This document shows, in pieces, positions 11,528 to 21,275 of a stretch of 64,000 nucleotides of DNA. The DNA comes from Ashinkailepas kermadecensis. Lineage: Eukaryota > Arthropoda > Thecostraca > Neolepadidae. Position 1 is the stretch's first letter; each line of letters opens with the position of its first letter. The position numbers and the translations under genes are program-made. The stretch lies in NCBI GenBank assembly GCA_034440615.1, contig JAOTOM010005124.1:756001-820000 (forward strand), given 5' to 3'. A model generated the notes under the pieces. The model worked only from the letters and a program-made list of their open reading frames with translations, searched no databases and was not told the DNA's origin.

Positions 11528-11695
11528 TTACCTGACAGTGTGTATAGTTGTCAGCGTTACCTAGTGATGGGGATAATCGTCATGGTTCCACACGGTTTCG
11601 ATAGTTGCCATAGTTACCTACCGGTGCGGATGGTTGCTATGGTTACCTAGCGGAGCCGGTGGTTGCCATGGTTACCTGGCAGTGCGGATGACGCC
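11528..11695 (-). repeat. Exon 18 donor-edge array
   Basis: Five copies spaced about 29-57 bp, seen on plus as GTTACCT(N)2-3(C/G)GTGCGGATGG. On minus each contains AG|gtaac, the exon 18 donor. Confidence 0.85.
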
Positions 11696-11795
11696 TTCTA
11701 TTGGGTGTATCTGGAAGGCGGCCGTGAAGTTGTAGTCGGACGCGCGCACCAGGGTCCCCTCCTCGTTGCGCGCCTCACCCAGACTGTGGTCAATG
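11676..11795 (-). CDS. Cadherin exon 18: core of EC8
   Basis: The acceptor is ctgccaccag|C and the donor is ACTGCCAG|gtaacc; phase 2 in and out, 39 codons. It encodes IDHSLGEARNEEGTLVRASD, YNFTAAFQIHPIEGVIRTA. Four further AG|gtaac copies of the donor edge follow in the intron (11528-11670). The upstream side has GTCAATTG repeats that echo the exon's first bases. Confidence 0.86.
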
Positions 11796-11814
11796 CTGGT
11801 GGCAGGAAACAAGA

Positions 11815-11885
11815 CCGTCAATTGCAGTGTCAATTGTAGTGTCAAATGTCAATTGTCACCGTCAATTGTCACCGTCAATTGTAGC
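11815..11885. repeat. GTCAATTGT repeats
   Basis: Short repeats of GTCAATTG(T/C) just upstream of exon 18, whose first bases read GTCAATG on plus. Possibly seeded by the acceptor. Confidence 0.7.
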
Positions 11886-12049
11886 TGCCACTCCCCGCTT
11901 TCGTCACTGGACGGTCCCGGTGTCAGCACAGGCCCATTGACGTTATGGTGAGGGAACACGTTGGACAAGGGTACTGCCACCATGATGTACCGGGAAATTA
12001 CGACAATAAAACATTATGAAATACCGGACACTCGGACAGCACTAAGACG

Positions 12050-12475
12050 TTGTAGCATACCGGATACCGTATACCGTATGCCGTACACCGGATATCGTAT
12101 ATCGTATACCATATACCGGATACCGGATACAATATACCGGATGCCATATACCAGATATCGTATACCGGAAACCGTATACAGATACCGGATACCGTATACC
12201 GGATATCGTATATAGTATACCGGATACCGTATACCGGATATCGTATACCGGATATCGTATACCGGATACCGGATATAGTATACCGGATGCCATATACCGC
12301 ATACCATATACCGTATACCGGATACCGTATACAGATACCGTATGCCGGATACCGTATACCGGATACCGAATAACGCAACACCGAAACGCGACGGAGCTCC
12401 AGATACCCGACAGTCGGACAACACTGAGACGTTGTAGCACACCGGATACCGGATACCGGATACCGGATAGCGCGA
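12050..12475. repeat. Palindromic GTATACCGG array with flanking direct repeats
   Basis: About 300 bp of overlapping GTATACC, ATACCGGAT and GGATATCGTAT words, rich in self-complementary steps. It is bracketed by two imperfect 38-bp direct repeats (about 12023-12060 and 12408-12446) sharing GACGTTGTAGCA. It lies in the intron between exons 17 and 18. Confidence 0.9.
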
Positions 12476-12511
12476 CACCAGTTGCCTCCTGTTGCCAGTG
12501 ACGTCACTCAC

Positions 12512-12619
12512 CTGTATCTGAGCAGCGGCACGGCGTCCAGGTCGGTGGCCTCCACGCGGTGCACGAAGGAGCCCACCCGGATGTTCTCGACGATCGTCAC
12601 CAGCCCCGGCTCCAGGAAG
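12512..12619 (-). CDS. Cadherin exon 17: start of EC8
   Basis: The acceptor is gactccgcag|C and the donor is AGATACAG|gtgagt; phase 2 in and out, 35 complete codons. It encodes SFLEPGLVTIVENIRVGSFV, HRVEATDLD, and ends VPLLRY. The intron downstream opens within 40 bp into the GTATACC palindromic array (12050-12475). Confidence 0.87.
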
Positions 12620-12769
12620 CTGCGGAGTCGGCGGAGAACCCTCACGCACGGATGGTTCTCACAGGGGAGAACCCTCACACAAGCAGGGACGCCGTACGGC
12701 GAGCAGACACGCCGTACGGAGAGCAGGCACCGTGGGCACACTCGCGGACGCGACGTTGACACGTCCACC

Positions 12770-13470
12770 GCACGCACGTCCACGTCCGGGAAGGCTAAGG
12801 AGGTCGTCGGGTTGGTGGACGGTGCAGCCTCCTACGCAGACGATCTGGCGCCGCTACTCGGTCAATAGTCGCGGAAAGCGAAAATCTCTGGCAGCTAGCA
12901 GCGTTTGAACTCGAGACCTTCAGGCTACGAAATAAGTTCACGGTACAACAGCCGAATTCGTTTCCTGAAGTGAATGTGGCATAGCTAAGTCATACCGAAT
13001 ATGTAAGTCTCTTCAATTGGGTTGAATTAGACTATGGTGAATATTTTGGAACATATTAACATTGGAACATACCGGTATCGGCGAGATAATGGAGATGTCG
13101 ATTCAGTAAATTACAAGCGATTTTTTTGTAGAACATTCACGATTGAGGGCGTTACAAGGACCTGTTCCGTATGGGCAGTAACCCTACTTCAATACCATCT
13201 AAAAGTAAGTGCAGCACATTTCAGTTCCGGAGGTGAAAGGTAATTGGGGACTTGTCCTCTCCATACTCAGTGGTCACGAGCGACGCTTGCAAACCTAATG
13301 TCCCAATAGCTACATCAAACTACAACAACTACGACAATTTCATAACTTCCAAAAGTCAACTGCTCTATTGGATAACCACATTTATTCATGTCCATCAACA
13401 AATAACCACGAAATGCACTATAATACAATACACTATATTTTACACATAATATACACAATACGCGAAACAG
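12770..13470. other. Intron without recognised features
   Basis: Unique sequence between exons 16 and 17 with no splice-flanked exon or RNA gene seen. Two short CCGTACGG repeats lie at 12690-12720. Confidence 0.55.
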
Positions 13471-13477
13471 GACGAAC

Positions 13478-13629
13478 CTGGGCAGTTTATTGTTGACGTC
13501 CTGTATCGAAATGTTGACGGTGGTGACATCTACCAGCTGGTCGGCGCCGACCCCGCCATCTAGTGCCGCCACGGTAAGCTTGTAGTTGGCAGCACGCGGC
13601 CGGCTCAGGTCCGGGTCAAGGTTGGCGCC
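13478..13629 (-). CDS. Cadherin exon 16: end of EC7
   Basis: The acceptor is ttggctcag|GGC and the donor is CTGCCCAG|gttcgt; phase 0 in, phase 2 out. It encodes GANLDPDLSRPRAANYKLTV, ALDGGVGADQL, and ends VNISIQDVNNKLP, where DVNNKLP replaces DVNDNAP. The upstream intron begins with the 15-bp array at 13705-14050. Confidence 0.87.
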
Positions 13630-13704
13630 CTGAGCCAAAAGAAGACTGCATCAGCGGAATGATGGGCGATTTAATGAAGATATTAATCTGTTGCTCCTGG
13701 CCGC

Positions 13705-14050
13705 CTTGCCATGTTGGGTGCTGCCATGTTGGGTGCTGCCATATTTTGTGCTGCCATGTTGGGTGCTGCCATATTGGGTGCTGTCATGTTGTGTGCTGTC
13801 ATGTTGTGTGCTGCCATGTTGGGTGCTGCCATATTGGGTGCTGTCATGTTGTGTGCTGTCATGTTGTGTGCTGCCATGTTGGGTGCTGCCATATTGGGTG
13901 CTGTCGTGTTGGGTGCTGCCATATTTGGTGTTGTCATGTTGGGTGCTGCCATATTTGGTGCTGCCATGTTGGGTGCTGCCATGTCGGGTGCTGCCATGTT
14001 GGGTGTAGCCATGGTAGGTGCTGCCATATTGGGTGCTGTCATGTTGGGTG
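13705..14050. repeat. 15-bp minisatellite
   Basis: About 23 units of GCCATGTTGGGTGCT with point variants and an irregular 75-bp higher-order pattern. The period is a multiple of three, so several frames stay open on both strands; none looks coding. Confidence 0.95.
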
Positions 14051-14659
14051 TTTCCTAGTGTCTAAATAAACCTTTGCACAGTTTTTCCTTTCTCTCCTGA
14101 GTACATGACTGACTCTTCGCAAGAGAGACTTTGTCATAAACTGAATCAATTCAAAGGTTTTCCCCGCTCCACTAGCTCCGCCACGGACAATCCTGGGTGC
14201 GCTTCCGACTGTCTTCTGCAGTGGATGAGAGGGATTCACACTTACCACTGGACACACACGTGAGAGACAGACAGCTTCTGCTAAATGCTGCTTACTCGAA
14301 TGAGACACACACGCTTGCAAAAGCCGTAGCTGCTAAGATGTTTTTCCTCCCTTGAAAAACAACACCAATACAACAGCATGCACAGCACAACACAGGTGTG
14401 TGGAGCACATCACAGAGGTTAAACGTTCTAGTGCTCTCAACCTTAAGTAGTTTAAAATTATACCCACGACTCACCGAGTCTGTGTGTACGGCAGCAAATT
14501 TCAGAAACCAACCAGTGCTGTGCCATTCATCGAGCAAATGTAGTACCCAGGAAAATCCAGCGTCTGACGAAAAGTTGCGTTCTGTGCAAGCCTTTGTTTC
14601 CACGGCTGGCTTTCTGCTCGTTCGATGCTGTACGCTGGAGCGAGCGCCGCTGTTGCCGC

Positions 14660-14746
14660 TGGACGTGCGCCACCGTCACCAGCACCGTGGTGGAGTTGAT
14701 GATGAACTTGTCCCGGGGCGGGTGTGACGGTTGTCACTGGACTCAC
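14660..14746 (-). pseudogene. Partial tandem copy of exon 15
   Basis: Copy of the last 55 bases of exon 15 (DKFIINSTTVLVTVAH) about 86 bp downstream, with part of the intron. Its donor is degraded from CAG|gtgagt to CAC|gtccag, and it has no acceptor of its own in phase. Confidence 0.85.
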
Positions 14747-14866
14747 CTGAGCCACCGTCACCAGCCCCGTGGTGGAGTTGATGATGAACTTGTCCTGCGC
14801 GCCGTGCTGAATCCGGTACACGATTCGACTGAACTGGTAGGAGCCGTCGCCATCGCGGGCCGACAC
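14747..14866 (-). CDS. Cadherin exon 15: core of EC7
   Basis: The acceptor is ctggccag|GTGTCG and the donor is GCTCAG|gtgagt; phase 0 at both ends, 40 codons. It encodes VSARDGDGSYQFSRIVYRIQ, then DKFIINSTTGLVTVAQ. The 3' half of the exon is duplicated just downstream (14660-14717) with its donor changed to CAC|gtccag, so that copy is probably silent. The upstream intron is about 4 kb and contains the tRNA-Ala gene. Confidence 0.88.
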
Positions 14867-14869
14867 CTG

Positions 14870-15065
14870 GCCAGGTCACGGTCATAGGTCACCGTCAGAG
14901 GTCACACATCATAGGTTATATGCCACATGCGCAGGCCGTAGGTAATAGTTTGTAGGTCAAAGGCAACAGATCATAAATCACAACTAATAGGTCACATTCA
15001 CGGGTCATCGCATATGTGCTACAGGTAACACAAAACAGGTAATCACAGGTCACCCGTCAAATGTC
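14870..15065. repeat. Degenerate AGGTCA-rich repeats
   Basis: Loose repeats of ATAGGTCAC and CAGGTAA next to the exon 15 acceptor. AGGTCA is also the nuclear-receptor half-site, but here it more likely reflects decayed tandem copies of splice-site-like sequence. Confidence 0.6.
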
Positions 15066-15069
15066 ACTC

Positions 15070-16320
15070 GCTACACAGTCACAGATCGTATGTGGCATGT
15101 CAGCATCATCGGCGTGGGCAGACCCAAGCGGTTGGCATGGCAACAGGAACACACAATCACCGATAAGTAACAAGCTAAATGACTGAGAATCAATCATTCG
15201 GTGCATACTTACGATTCTCCATAATTTTCGTTTCATAAGATAGTTATCATACCGGCCGTGGACTCTTGAAAACACCACGAAGATATTGAAGCTAATTGCC
15301 AGACGGAAAAAAGTAAAAGCAATGAACAACTCAAAATTGGGAAAAGCAGAACTGAAGCGTGAATATCTCAGACAATACATAGCTAGTGATTACTGCCCAC
15401 TGCCATTCAAGTGTCTAATTAGTCTTCTTTTCAAGCGTGATGTGCATTTCTTGATGTGCATCGCATTGTACATCACAAATGATGTTGACTGGTGCTGATC
15501 CTGGGTAGCCTGACCACCAGTGTGGTGATTCGACTCCTTCGTGGGATTGTGATGCTGAAATAGTTTAGTTCTGATTGGAAGTTCTTCCCATGATGGAGCG
15601 GAAGGTTGTACATACTTTTTAATCGATAGTTTCATGCATATATATACTTATATATATATACATTAAATCTGAATCACTCATCTAGATTGTTTCCTTATTT
15701 TCACAAACCGGTACCGCCTCTGGAAATACAAAGAATTTCCCCAGGCCTCTACGATCCCGGGAACCCTCATCCGACGCTAGAAGTTTATGGAACTGCGGCT
15801 TCTCTCCGTGGGGTTTTTGTTTGTTTGTGGCTTGCTTGTTCAGGTTTGCGGTGTTAGTTGTTGATATTACAGCTGTAGGTAGTAATTGGTGGTTAATTGT
15901 ATAAATGTTCAGGAGTACTTTCTATTGATTATTGATATTCTATTGATTATTGATAAACTGGCCCTGGATACTTATTTTCCCATAGGGTTCTATGCTAAGC
16001 TGCAGGGGTGTTGGGTAGGTTTCAAGGGCGTATAAGCATCCATAAAAGAAGATAATTATCCACCCATGGGCACAGTTGACATGTTGATGATGGCACGATG
16101 TCGTCCGCCCGAAGCATATCACCGGAGCAGCGTCAGAATTCGAGTGAAGGAATGTCTCAAGGAATTGAGGGGGTAGGTCCGGGGTAGGTGATACCGCGAA
16201 TTCCCTAAAGGGCGTTGAACAATGGAGTTTGTGAAGAAGAAAAATGAGCAAAAACTCCCGGCAAATCACGCCATGAGAAGCAATAAACACGCCGCGCAAA
16301 GGAAACGAAAACGCGGAAGA
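15070..16320. other. Intron without recognised features
   Basis: Unique sequence between exons 14 and 15, upstream side of the tRNA. Nothing recognised except a short ATATAT block near 15640. Confidence 0.55.
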
Positions 16321-16324
16321 TCGA

Positions 16325-16329
16325 AAAAG
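16325..16329 (-). terminator. Pol III terminator of tRNA-Ala
   Basis: Five consecutive T on the minus strand a few bases after the tRNA 3' end. Confidence 0.8.
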
Positions 16330-16331
16330 TT

Positions 16332-16404
16332 TGGAGCTGCGGGGTATCGATCCCCGTACCTCTCACATGCTAAGCGAGCGCTCTACCACTTGAGCTACAG
16401 CCCC
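16332..16404 (-). tRNA. tRNA-Ala(AGC)
   Basis: A complete 73-nt cloverleaf on the minus strand. The acceptor stem starts GGGGCTG and ends CAGCTCC with discriminator A, and it contains the G3:U70 pair that identifies alanine tRNA. Anticodon loop TTAGCAT gives AGC. The T-loop region is ATCGATAC with a matching stem. No intron. A run of T follows on the minus strand (16325-16329), the usual RNA polymerase III stop. It is nested in a cadherin intron in the same orientation as the gene. Confidence 0.96.
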
Positions 16405-16989
16405 ACTCCTGCATTCGGGGTTCAATACATTGGTAGGTTTAGGAAAGGTGAGTGCAGTGTGAGTTGTAAAATATGTTTTGGCGACTGTTGAGATGACATC
16501 CGGGGAGGAGGTGCCGGTTTCCGAAAGTTTCATGTGAGACCATGAAAAGGTAGCCTACTGAAACTATGGTAGCCCACCATAGTTTCACGTATCTGAAGTC
16601 TTGTCCAGAGGTAACCAGGGCCCAGAGGAGCCCATGATCTTATGGGAGGTGGTGGGCAGCCGGGCTGCAAAGTATGGCAAACGGCTCAACGATGTGCACC
16701 ATCCGAGGAAAAAATCCGCACCGAAACGCACCTGGAGGGAAAAAATCGGGTAAATTTGTGCTTGAAGGTGTTTAATGAATTCTTGGAATTTATAATTTCC
16801 ATGCAATGTTTATGAATTTGTGACTAAGATGATGGGACGGTCCCATCATGAATGGTTGGTCCCATTGGGACCAACCATTTTCTGTGCAAATTGTTTACTT
16901 TTCAGGTGAGTAAAATAACACCGAAAAGGGGCTTTGAGTTAGGTAACATGGCATAAAAAGAAACGTTTGAAAAATGAAATAAAAATGCA

Positions 16990-17016
16990 ACATAACCTAA
17001 CCTAACCTAATCTAAC
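16990..17016. repeat. Short CCTAA (TTAGG-type) run
   Basis: Three perfect CCTAA units at 16996-17010 in an ACCTAACC-rich neighbourhood (16990-17240). This is the arthropod telomere unit, but three copies may be chance in such sequence. Confidence 0.7.
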
Positions 17017-17241
17017 CACCTTTTGGAAAAACCAAACCCAAAAATTAAATTGGAAAACGTTTAAGCAATTTGTGGTCTTAAACATTTTGAAATTAATAAC
17101 AACATAGCCCAACCTAATGTAACCTAATATCAGCTGCTTTTTAAGAAACAAATAATTTCCCTGATTTTTTTATTGTTTTATTTGGAAACTTTTCCCAAAA
17201 AAACTAACCTGACGCAGCTTAACCAAACCTAACCGATTTGT

Positions 17242-18440
17242 TTGCTTTATGGAGGCAAATGTGTACAAAAACTTGTCTTGTTACCACCTTAAAGCACAAT
17301 ATCACCAAAAATCTCCACCAGGGAGATCAAATACACATACCAAATACAAAACAAAAACAGGAGGAAGGAAAATCAAGATGCTTAAAGCAAGCACCTTTTC
17401 TACGTAAACACATCTTTCGCATCAAATCAATACAAAAATGCACATAAGAATGATTAAAGCACATAAAACCTCCCACATTTCCCAACCCACTATTTTGAAC
17501 CCCATGGTTAACTGAACTGAATTTGACAGCAGGGATTTTGTTATGCGATAAACAAAGTTGGCAGCTATCAACTGAAACACAAGTGGCACACTATCCTAAT
17601 TTTTGCTATTTCTCAAATTGTTGTAATTTTATTTGTGTGCTTTTCGAAGTCATATGTGAATTGTCAATGGATTATTGACCACAGGCACCAGGTACCTGTA
17701 TCATATCGTCAAAAGTATCACACTTTGCAGTCTGGGTGGTCAGTGGCGTATCCAGAAGGCTCGTTTTCGACCTTTTTGGGGGAGGGGGATTCAATTTTCT
17801 CAATGTTGTTAGATTTCGGGAAAATGTTGTTTTAGTGGAACAGTTCGAGAAAAAAATAATCAATTTTTTTCTCTAATTTTCTCAAAATTTTTTTTTACAA
17901 AATATTACCTGCGTGGTCCGCTAGATCCGCCGGGTGAGGGACGACCCGCAAACATAGTACGAGTAGGAGACCGCTTGCGACGCGCTCGGGGCGCCGAAAA
18001 GTTCTGGATTGACATGGCCCAAATTCTACATGTCTTGTTCCATGTGTAATTTTATGTTTCCACAACGGAAAGGGGGCCCCGGGCCGGGGCTGAACAATAG
18101 ACTATTTCTCAATGTTTGGCATCCAGAACATTATCCTGGCCGGAAAATTTTCATCTAATTTTTCGCATTTGAATCAGCATCACAAATAATGCTGTTTTAG
18201 AATGAACTGCTCTGTAATGAGGCGCTCGAGATGCACTGGAAAGTGCAACGTGAGATTTTCACGTCACATGTTTGAATAAAATATCATTTCCGTATTAGAT
18301 TACCTCATAATTTTCATCTTCACGTCCAAGGTCACAAGGTTCAAAGCCAACTCTTGACGTCACAGACAGGCCGGTCGGTCTCGTCCATTATTCCCCAGCC
18401 GAAGCGCGGGGAATGCTGTCCGGCTCGGCCGACGGAACGG
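17242..18440. other. Intron without recognised features
   Basis: AT-rich unique sequence between exons 14 and 15. No exon or RNA gene seen. Confidence 0.55.
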
Positions 18441-18447
18441 TAAGTTT

Positions 18448-18515
18448 GTCTGAAGTACACTGCAGTATACTGCAGTGCACTTCACTGAAGTATACTGCAG
18501 TACACTGCAGCGTAC
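18448..18515. repeat. CTGCAG-containing inverted repeats
   Basis: Alternating AGTACACTGCAGTATACTGC and AGTATACTGCAGTACACTGC units, nearly self-complementary over about 28 bp. Weak relatives occur at 19230-19285. Confidence 0.8.
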
Positions 18516-18824
18516 ACGCCGGTGGCGGTGAGAACCGACCACCAGACGGCGAGGGGTCGTCCGATAGTTCTGAAGTCGACACCGGCTCCTGCTGAGCCGC
18601 AGAGACGCGGTGTGTGGCTGGCAGTGGAGCGATGCCACCACAATACAAGTCGCTTAGGTTAGGTTCTGATTTCCCATAGAGCAATATACCCCTAGAATTG
18701 GCTAGGGGAGAAGGCAGGGCAAATATTTGCCCTCACGTTTCTTCAGGATAACTCACGAACTGTTGAGGGGATCGCACGCAAGGGGGAGTGGAAACTTCCC
18801 CGCGGTTGTCGGCTACTTCCCTGT

Positions 18825-18825
<1 letters not shown>

Positions 18826-18853
<28 letters not shown>
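18826..18853. repeat. (AT)n microsatellite
   Basis: Pure AT dinucleotides 44 bp downstream of the exon 14 donor. Confidence 0.95.
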
Positions 18854-18855
<2 letters not shown>

Positions 18856-18896
18856 TCTTGATTTACCCACGCCCACCTGAATGACAACACACTGAC

Positions 18897-19033
18897 CTGT
18901 ATAATCCTGGTACCTGCCGGCGCGTCTTCAGATACAGATTTGGAGTACAGGGTGCGGTCGAAGCGTGGAGCCATATCGTTCACGTCCTCCACCATGACCT
19001 GAACCAGACAGCTGGACGACATCGGCGGATCGC
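18897..19033 (-). CDS. Cadherin exon 14: EC6/EC7 linker
   Basis: The acceptor is gacttgcag|GC and the donor is ATACAG|gtcagt; it expects phase 1 and leaves in phase 0. It encodes DPPMSSSCLVQVMVEDVND, MAPRFDRTLYSKSV, and ends EDAPAGTRIIQ. Four tandem copies of the acceptor plus the exon start extend upstream to 19222. Another AG|GTCATG acceptor lies inside the exon in phase 0 and could rescue a phase-0 exon 13 at the cost of about 17 residues. Confidence 0.87.
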
Positions 19034-19222
19034 CTGCAAGTCAGGCCAAGGTCAGGTCGGGTCAGACAGCTGAATGGCGTCGGCGGAACGCGCGCAGGTC
19101 AGGCCAAGGTCGGGTCAGTCAGTCAGCTGGACGACATTGACAGATCTCCTGCATGTCAGGCCGAGGTCAGACAGCTGGGTGACAGCTGTGGTTCCCCTGC
19201 AGGTAAGGTCGGGTGAGGTCAG
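19034..19222 (-). repeat. Exon 14 acceptor-edge array
   Basis: Four units counting the exon itself, starting at about 19006, 19063, 19120 and 19168 on plus with CAG(A/T)CAGCTG. Three keep a minus-strand TGCAG| acceptor followed by exon-like bases. Confidence 0.88.
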
Positions 19223-19354
19223 GTTCGGGTTGCTGCAGACACTACTGCAGTGTCCTGCAGCACTGTCTGCAGCGCACTGCAAAATACCTTGGTCAGATCA
19301 CGTTCTGTTGGGTCCCCAGAGGTGCAGGCGACTATAGCAGAGGACAAACGTACC

Positions 19355-19600
19355 GCGGTCGGTCACCATGACGGTGAGGTTCAGCACGTGGGACAAACGT
19401 ACCATGGTCGGTCACCATGACGGTGAGGTTGAGTACGTGGGACAAACGTACCATGGTCGGTCACCATGACGGTGAGGTTGAGTACGTGGGACAAACGTAC
19501 CATGGTCGGTCACCATGACGGTGAGGTTAGCACATGGGACAAACCATGGTCGGTCACCATGACGATGAGGTTGAGCACATGAAAAAAAAATACAAAGTTG
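19355..19600 (-). repeat. 49-bp array of exon 13 donor edges
   Basis: Copies of the exon 13 end (minus AACCTCACCGTCATGGTGAC) and donor at 19357, 19406, 19455, 19504 and 19549, plus the one in the exon at 19643. Most carry GACCATG|gtacgt; the most distant carries the expected GACCGCG|gtacgt. Confidence 0.9.
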
Positions 19601-19640
19601 GCTCCCAATAAAAGAGGGGTTTAAAAAAAACAAAAAAAAA
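19575..19640 (-). mobile_element. A/T-run-bordered insertion at exon 13 donor
   Basis: About 65 bp that interrupt the 49-bp array. On plus: nine A, TACAAAGTTGGCTCCCAATA, AAAGAGGGG, then two further A runs. The AATAAA and poly(A) tracts suggest a tiny retroposed fragment, but no clear target duplication is seen. Confidence 0.55.
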
Positions 19641-19807
19641 ATGGTCGGTCACCATGACGGTGAGGTTGAGCACGCGCACGTCGCCGGCGCCGTACATGGC
19701 CTCGAAGTCGAGAGGGCGCTGCAGTCGCAGCTCGCCCGTGCTGTCACCTATGCTGAAGTTTCGCAGCGGATCGCCGGCGGCGATGCGGAACGAGATCTCG
19801 GCGTTGT
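19641..19807 (-). CDS. Cadherin exon 13: core of EC6, donor disrupted
   Basis: The acceptor is aggcacag|AC, phase 1. It encodes DNAEISFRIAAGDP, STGELRLQRPLDFEAM and VLNLTVMVTD, a normal repeat core. The expected end is GACCGCG|gtacgt, and exactly this survives only in the most distant copy of the exon edge, at 19354. At the exon itself the reading runs from GTGACCGAC into CA followed by ten T. If read through, it meets a stop about 25 codons later. Five edge copies with donors lie downstream (19355-19600). This may be an allele with a damaged splice site, an assembly problem, or a non-obvious splice. The true 3' end is uncertain. Confidence 0.75.
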
Positions 19808-19869
19808 CTGTGCCTGGGGCAGGTCAGAGGTCATGCGGTCAGACGTCTCCGCGTGGCTCTGGGTCGCGT

Positions 19870-20380
19870 GAACGAATCACAAGGGGAACACTAAAGTGGA
19901 GCGTGAGGTTTCCATCATACCCCACAGTTAGTTTGTAATTTATCCTTTCGGTAGATCAGTGGCGGATCCATGGATGAGGAGGAGGAACATGTCCGATGAA
20001 AGGTGGCCTCATTCTTTTAAAAAGGTGCATTCACGATTTGCGGGAAAACTAGACATATTTTATCTGGAAAACATAGTTCGAAGCTCAAGCTGAAGTCCTA
20101 AGCTATCCATATTCGATCCAGTTTTGAAGAAAAGTTAGCGGTCATTTTTATATTGTAATTCTGGAAAATGTATGTCTGCACAACTGCGCTTGAGTGTAAC
20201 GTTTGTCTTGTACCGCCTTGAGTGTAGCCATGAACAGGTCAACGGGTCCACATCTCGCTCAACGGGAAGACGCCATAGTCTTAGCTCGGGGAACCAGCTT
20301 AGACGCGGTGCTGAATGCGGAATATTCAAATCGATATGTCAGTGGCTCTAAGTCACATATATTCACGGTATCCGGCTTCG
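19870..20380. other. Intron without recognised features
   Basis: Unique sequence between exons 12 and 13. Nothing recognised. Confidence 0.5.
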
Positions 20381-20384
20381 GGTG

Positions 20385-20573
20385 CACCTGATTGGTCGAC
20401 GGCGCCGACCGAGCACACCTGATTGGTCAGCGGTAGCGACTGAACGCAACCGATTGGCCGACGACGCCGAGTGCCCCCACCTGATTGGTCGACGGCGCCG
20501 ACCGAGCACACCTGATTGGCCAGCGGTAGCGACTGCACGCAACCGATTGGCCGACCACGCCGAGTGCCCCCAC
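20385..20573 (-). repeat. 93-bp array at exon 12 donor
   Basis: CACCTGATTGG, the plus image of the exon 12 donor edge, recurs at 385, 478 and 571 (+20000), with half-unit copies in between. Minus-strand CAATCAG|gtg donors are thus present at least five times. Confidence 0.9.
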
Positions 20574-20722
20574 CTGATTGGTCGGCGTCGGTGGCTTGCA
20601 GCAGACCGCCAGACTGCAGCCGGGGGGCGTTCTCGGCGACGGTGACGTGGTAGAGGGGGCGGAGGCAGCGCGGCGCGTTGTCGTTCACGTCCGTCACTAT
20701 CAACTCGAGAGGCACCCGACTC
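20574..20722 (-). CDS. Cadherin exon 12: EC5/EC6 linker
   Basis: The acceptor is cctcaccag|G and the donor is CAATCAG|gtgggg; phase 2 in, phase 1 out, 49 codons. It encodes SRVPLELIVTDVNDNAPRC, YHVTVAENAP, and ends LLQATDADQS. Both flanks carry arrays that include its edges: a 39-bp unit on the acceptor side (20725-20900) and a 93-bp unit on the donor side (20385-20580). Confidence 0.88.
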
Positions 20723-20724
20723 CT

Positions 20725-20900
20725 GGTGAGGCACATCCGCCAGTGAAAACGTGTGTGAGAGCCAGTGAGGCACATCCGCCAGTGAAAACGTGTGTGAGAG
20801 CCAGTGAGGCACATCCGCCAGTGAAAACGTGTGTGAGAGCCAGTGAGGCACATCCGCCAGTGAAAACGTGTGTGAGAGCCAGTGAGGCACATCCGCCAGT
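20725..20900 (-). repeat. 39-bp array at exon 12 acceptor
   Basis: Four and a half units of GTGAGGCACATCCGCCAGTG plus AAAACGTGTGTGAGAGCCA. The copy touching the exon supplies its CACCAG acceptor. Confidence 0.93.
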
Positions 20901-21122
20901 GTGACGGGGCGGGATGCCGACCGCATGTGCCTTTAACGTTTGAACTACATTATGCTTTTCCAAGTCTGCCGCACTTAATCGACACCAATCAAGTGCATTG
21001 ATTTAGGCATATAAATAAATATATATAAGTGAATATGAGAAATGAAGAAAAAGCTATGCGATCAATCGAAAATCTAGACCGAAAGCTTGCGAAAGCTAAA
21101 TACGTTTTTCCTTTAACGTTGA

Positions 21123-21275
<153 letters not shown>

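Noticed and set aside
13659..14069. Cys- or Ala-rich open frames of 100-136 residues
   Set aside because: Product of the 15-bp intronic minisatellite; no splice sites in phase.
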